Shown one piece after another: positions 60,001 to 64,000 of a stretch of DNA of 64,000 bases. A model generated the notes under the pieces. The model did no database searches, was not told the DNA's origin, and worked only from the letters and a program-made list of their open reading frames with translations. The first letter of the stretch is position 1. Every line of letters begins with the position of its first letter. The translations under genes were made by a program, and so were the position numbers. The stretch is from Euonymus europaeus. Taxonomy: Eukaryota; Streptophyta; Magnoliopsida; Celastrales; Celastraceae. The stretch spans positions 28,718,501-28,782,500 of the forward strand of contig OY756958.1 in the NCBI GenBank assembly GCA_963580455.1, written 5' to 3'.

Positions 60001-60919
60001 AACTATTCCGCAAAAACATGGAGTAAAAAATAAAATATGTACATTAATTCAAATGTTCATATTATAAAAAAGATTTTTGATGACTTTCCCTTGGTTTGCT
60101 CACGACTGTCTGATGGATGCATGGAACCGCTCTTTTGAATTAATATTTTAATGGGCAGAGACGTTAGGGCAATTGCAATGGTGCAATTTTGATGGATAAG
60201 TAAATACGTATTAAAATATATATTTTATTGATATGACTGTATTGAGATACGTATTTTATAAATTTAAATAAATATGTGAGATTTTTTTTTATATAATAGA
60301 GATGGCATCCAAAAATAAATCTAATGAAAATATTTATATGTGTCCATTATGGTTGCCCGTAGAGTTGACCACTATTTGTCCGTATGGATGTGCCAATCCA
60401 ACGAAGCAAACCAACTCAAGCAAGATCTGGACAAAAAAGAAGTCAGCCACTTCATCAATGATTGGTGCTTGTCTTTTAAAAAAATCCTGAATTATCTAAC
60501 CGATATTGTAGATTAGGGTGTCTGGATTTTGATCGGTCTTTTTGATATACGGTGGTGGTAAATGGTCATGGATTAATAGTTTATATTTTTAAAAAAAATA
60601 AAAAAGGGAAATACCTAATAAAAATAAGGAGGCACAATAGATCGGTGGACTACATAAAAACAGATAATCTTATTCCTTTTAAAAATTTCATTATAAAGGT
60701 GATAAATCTCACTCAAATTGGTAGTATGAGAGATTCAAACATCAGATATTTCACTTCTTACATAGTAGGAAGACCAATCAAATTATCATTTGTTGGTGTC
60801 CACTCCTTAAACAGTTAATATTATAATATCATATTTTATTATAAATTTATAATAAAATATGATATTTCATTGTAAGTGTACAATGAAATATGATATTATA
60901 TTGTAAATTTATAATGTAA
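57076..60919. other. Gene-free AT-rich repeat-derived DNA
   Basis: No supportable gene. It contains diverged AGAGGATTTC-type repeats and telomere-like tracts (57480-58450), a possible long inverted-repeat element (about 57165-59065), a lone Stowaway-like end near 59290, and a row of hairpins at 60831-60922. Confidence 0.6.
57480..58450. repeat. Diverged repeat with AGAGGATTTC units and telomere-like CCTAAA tracts
   Basis: The motif TCAGAGGATTTC (or its complement GAAATCCTCTGA) recurs about ten times, usually followed by AAAACTCACC-like sequence, in loose ~100-bp steps. Between them (57830-57960 and 58115-58260) are imperfect CCTAAAC/CTTAAAC runs resembling degenerated telomere repeats. Confidence 0.65.
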
Positions 60920-60922
60920 TAC
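60831..60922. repeat. Three tandem ~31-bp hairpin units
   Basis: A perfect 30-base palindrome at 60831-60860, a 13-bp stem with 4-base loop at 60862-60891, and an imperfect one at 60894-60922. All are A/T-rich and spaced 31-32 bp. The next element's target site begins at 60920. Confidence 0.85.
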
Positions 60923-60929
60923 GATGTTG

Positions 60930-61961
60930 GGGTTAATATCACTTTTAGTAACCGAAAGATAGCTCATGTTTCATTTTGGTCACCGAAACATAAAACGTTT
61001 CAACTTGGTAACTTAACTTTTCATTTTGTTCCAGTCAAATCACTCGGTCAGGATTTCTCAAATTCGAGCAGCCAAAAAGCTGACGTGGCAGTTTGACTTG
61101 TTTCGATTGGTACACGTGGAAAATGGTCACCACGTGGTTAATACTACTTTAAGTCACTAAAAGATAGCTCATGTGTCATTTTGGTCACTGAAAGATAAAA
61201 TGTTTCAACTTGGTCACTAAACTTTTCATTTTGTTACAGTCAAGCCATGATTTCTCAAATCCGAGCAGCGAAAAAGGGTGACGTGATAGTTTGACTTGCT
61301 TTTGATTGGTACACGAGGAAAATGGTCACCATGTGAAAATGTTTTGCAATTTTTTAAATTTAGAGCAATCGTGAGTAGTGAAGGTTCACTTGCGAGAACA
61401 ATATGAATTAGTGGAATTTCTTCTGCTTATATCGTTATGCTATAGGGAAAAAACGCCAATGGAGGCGAATTGATTCGAAGCAGGAGGCCTAGAGTATGAA
61501 TGGTGTTGTAGGGTTTGATCTCTGAAACCTAATTTTTACTTCTTAGTTTGACTGCGGGATTAGTCGTGCCACTGAATGATGATTGCGCTTAGAGGCCGCA
61601 CGAGAGCATTTCGACAATGACACTCGGTGGCCAGTTTGACCGAGTGGCTTTACTAGAACAAAATGAAAAGCTAAATGACTAAATTGAAACGTTTTATCTT
61701 TCAATGACCAAAATGAAACATGAGCAATTTTTCAGTGACTAAAAGTAATATTAACTTATGCTAAATATTTCCACGTGGCGACTATCAAAAGAAGTCAAAC
61801 TGCCACATCAGCATTTTTGCTGTCTGGATTTGAGAAATCCTGACCGGGTGGCTTGACTGAAACAAAATGAAAAATTAAGTTACCAAGTTGAAACGTTTTA
61901 TCTTTCGGTGACCAAAATGAAACATGAGCTATCTTTCGGTGACTAAAAGTGATATTAACCC
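60930..61961. mobile_element. 1.0 kb non-autonomous Mutator-like element with nested TIRs
   Basis: Ends GGGTTAATATCACTTTTAGT and its inverse, with homology continuing for well over 130 bp. The flanks carry a 10-bp duplication TACGATGTTG (60920-60929 and 61962-61971). Inside, a second pair of the same arms occurs (61137-61340 left, 61620-61755 right), so each arm is duplicated. No coding region in the centre. Confidence 0.88.
61137..61755. repeat. Inner copy of the TIR pair
   Basis: Begins GTTAATACTACTTTAAGTCA and ends AGTGACTAAAAGTAATATTAAC, matching the outer arms with ~15-20 percent differences by eye. It may be an older element inside the newer, or an arm duplication. Confidence 0.7.
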
Positions 61962-61971
61962 TACGATGTTG

Positions 61972-62665
61972 TAATGAAATAAGTTATTATGAGCTGGGTC
62001 ATATAACATTTTTCTTTGATATATTTTGACTAAATCGTTTAATTGATATATTGATTTTCAATTCGATTTTAATAAAAATATGTACTTTTTTTTATTTAAA
62101 AACGAATGGTTGGATTTTATCGAGTTTTTAGGGCCCTAGATTTGTGGTTCATCATTCTCTTATTTTCAAAGAATATTTGGGCCTAAAAAAGGCTTCGGCC
62201 TTAAACAATGCGAAGCGCACTTAACAAAGCAAGTCTATATTTTTGCATATGATTGGGTCTTTCATCATACAGCCCACTACCAATAAGGGGACGGAACTCA
62301 AAAGCAATAATAAATTTAGTACACAAAATGCTCTAATAAAACTTTCGAGTCCGTCTATTTTCATTCCTTTTATTATTAATTTTTTAATTTTAGCGAAAAA
62401 ATAATAATTTCTCCTCGCTCACTCTCTATCTCCCGAGGTCCGAGAATTTTTTTTCGGCGGGAGTGCACCCCACTCGAATCGAGCTCTGATAGATTTTGAG
62501 AGCTGAAGTTGAAACGACCGGCATTTGTGCTGATTGTCAAATCGCATCAAATCTCTCTTTCGGGACTGCTTTCTGTATTGAATCTCGCGGCTGCGATCGA
62601 ATTTTAGAGCTTTTGTGGTTTTCGTTCTTGTTGTACAGTGGGATTTTGTTTAGTGCACGCTGGCT
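61972..62665. promoter_or_regulatory. Promoter and 5' UTR region of the EMSY-like gene
   Basis: No coding region of its own. The last ~260 bases become CT-rich (CTCGCTCACTCTCTATCTC near 62415), typical of a plant leader, and lead to the ATG at 62666. No clear TATA box placed. Confidence 0.5.
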
Positions 62666-64000
62666 ATGGACTACGACCCCTACGACAGTAGTGGTGAGTT
62701 CACCCCAAAACACTGAAGCTTATTATGTTTTGGATCAAGTTGTGTTTTTTTAACATGGTTGTTGTTCGGCTTTGTTGAAATTTGTCTAATTTCTTTTGGG
62801 GGAAATGAAAGTGAGAGCTGTGACTTGGATTTCAGATACTAAGAGGCGAAATTTAGGGTCTAAGCCGTAATTTTCTGAAGTATACTGAAATTTATGTTTT
62901 TCTTGTAAATTTAGTTTGGTGTGGTTTGTAGAGGATAGAATTTTGGACTTCTGTGGTGTTTAGTGTTTTTGATTCTTAGAATCTCAAAATTTTGGAAGTT
63001 TTAACTGCAAATTGTGGACCTGATTGAGTTGGTATTACTTTGCTTCTAGCGCCTTCGTAGAGAAGCTCTGGAATATATTTGGTTGCAGTAGACTGATAAA
63101 CTCTCGCTTGTGGCATGAGCCTGGCAAGTATGGTCAATAGAAAACATGGCTAGATAACTATAACTTCTGTAACTCACAAAGATTCATTGAGTTCATTTAT
63201 GATTGAAATTTATCATGGAAGATATATTCAAAATATAGAGATTATGTTGAATGGCTTAGTCCCCGTAAGAAGTATTCAGTAATCTGGAAAAATGATTAGA
63301 TATGAACTCATTTGTAGTTTTGGATGTACTTGAAAGAAGAGACGGAAGAATATGTGGGCCGGCCTTTGTGTAGAACTCTTAAATTCCTGGTTGACTTTCT
63401 GCCGTGACATTCTGCTAGGCATATACAATTGCTGTAAAAAATGATTCGGTTTGCATGTTGTGCTTTTATCCTACAATGAGAATATGTTTGGTAACATGCA
63501 GCAATTAATCTCTAAAGGAAGAGTTCTTACTCTGGAAATTCATCTGCACAATTTAGCAGTAGTTTGACGAGACTTTGATGGTATGGAATTCGTATCTAGA
63601 TGAAAAAATCGTGCGAACTGGTACAGCAGTTTGCCTATTGAAAACTTGTATATGCTAGAGTTCTAGAGATAGCATAATGGTTGTTAGGAGTATGAAAATG
63701 ACGTGAGATATATGCATGTCATAGCCTCATGGGTTATTCACATAAGGTGTCTCCTAATGAAATAAGCGTTCTTGCTTTACTTTGCACAATAACTGAGTTC
63801 TACACTTTTGTTTGTTCTCCTGAAACAACCAGCAATACGTTTTTCTTTGCTGTATGTTGTTATAAATTATAAACGATGTTTGACTTGCAGTTTTCATTTC
63901 TGTTTTAATCTACTTGAAATCATTGCAGGGACAGACGATGGTCTTCCTCCATCACATCAGAACAGAATATCAGGAGGGGGCCGAATAGCGGGTAATGGAA
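62666..64000 (+). CDS. EMSY-like (EML) protein, 5' part only
   Basis: Exon 1 is 62666-62693 and exon 2 starts at 63929 and runs off the window; the intron of ~1.2 kb has GT-AG ends. The joined start reads MDYDPYDSSG then TDDGLPPSHQNRISGGG, which matches the conserved N-terminus of plant EMSY-like proteins (ENT domain plus Agenet/Tudor-like region further on). In Arabidopsis, EML proteins act in the nucleus in chromatin-linked control of immunity and seed development. The diagnostic ENT domain is outside the window, so the call rests on the N-terminal signature alone. Confidence 0.82.

Noticed and set aside
60302..60818. Two short plus-strand ORFs (62 and 88 aa)
   Set aside because: No recognisable domain, AT-rich codon use, no gene-like context.
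62496..62753. 85-aa plus-strand ORF overlapping the EMSY-like start
   Set aside because: Out of frame with the recognised exon 1, crosses its splice donor, and begins in the 5' UTR.
1..64000. tRNA or rRNA genes and CRISPR arrays
   Set aside because: None seen. The only tRNA-like boxes belong to the SINE fragments in the BCD1 intron, and there is no regular repeat-spacer array.

Overview
This is a eudicot plant nuclear genome fragment. It shows multi-exon genes with GT-AG introns, plant-only gene families (a lectin receptor kinase, an EMSY-like protein, a plant O-fucosyltransferase), AT-rich intergenic DNA and many plant transposons. The species cannot be named from the sequence. The host genes form a sparse housekeeping set that has been heavily invaded by mobile DNA.

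Layout. 645-3799 (-): six-exon O-fucosyltransferase-family gene. 5008-15225 (-): a complete 10.2 kb Ty3/Gypsy LTR retrotransposon of Tat/Retand type. It has 693-bp LTRs differing at about two positions, an AATAT target duplication, one uninterrupted gag-pol ORF, a ~79-bp tandem array, and an antisense spliced gene between pol and the 3' LTR. 15231-21703: gene-free AT-rich DNA with a decayed TIR element and a 1.1 kb foldback element. 21704-25446 (-): five-exon box C/D snoRNA factor BCD1 with SINE fragments in intron 3.

25639-34908: a 9.27 kb Mutator-like element bounded by ~111-bp TIRs and a perfect 9-bp target duplication. It carries a Ulp1-type protease gene (+) and a mudrA transposase gene (-), pointing towards each other and both broken. 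It sits in what was probably a ~660-bp shared promoter between BCD1 and the next gene. 35384-38569 (+): an AP2-associated (NAK) kinase locus with several disabling lesions. 39493-41904 (+): intact intronless G-type lectin receptor-like kinase. 43194-51973 (-): intact 16-exon NOL10/ENP2 ribosome-biogenesis gene.

52230-57067: a hAT-type element (8-bp duplication) whose AT-microsatellite core holds a 4.2 kb Helitron (52566-56776). The Helitron contains a phase-consistent spliced ORF of unknown identity. 57076-60919: AT-rich repeats, telomere-like degenerate tracts and a row of three hairpins. 60930-61961: a 1.0 kb non-autonomous Mutator-like element with duplicated, nested TIRs and a 10-bp target duplication. 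62666 to the edge (+): start of an EMSY-like gene.

The host genes do not form a pathway. Two of them, BCD1 and NOL10, act in nucleolar ribosome or snoRNP biogenesis. The most unusual content is in the transposons: the antisense spliced gene, the protease-carrying Mutator element with mirror-symmetric intronic motif arrays, and the Helitron-borne spliced ORF.
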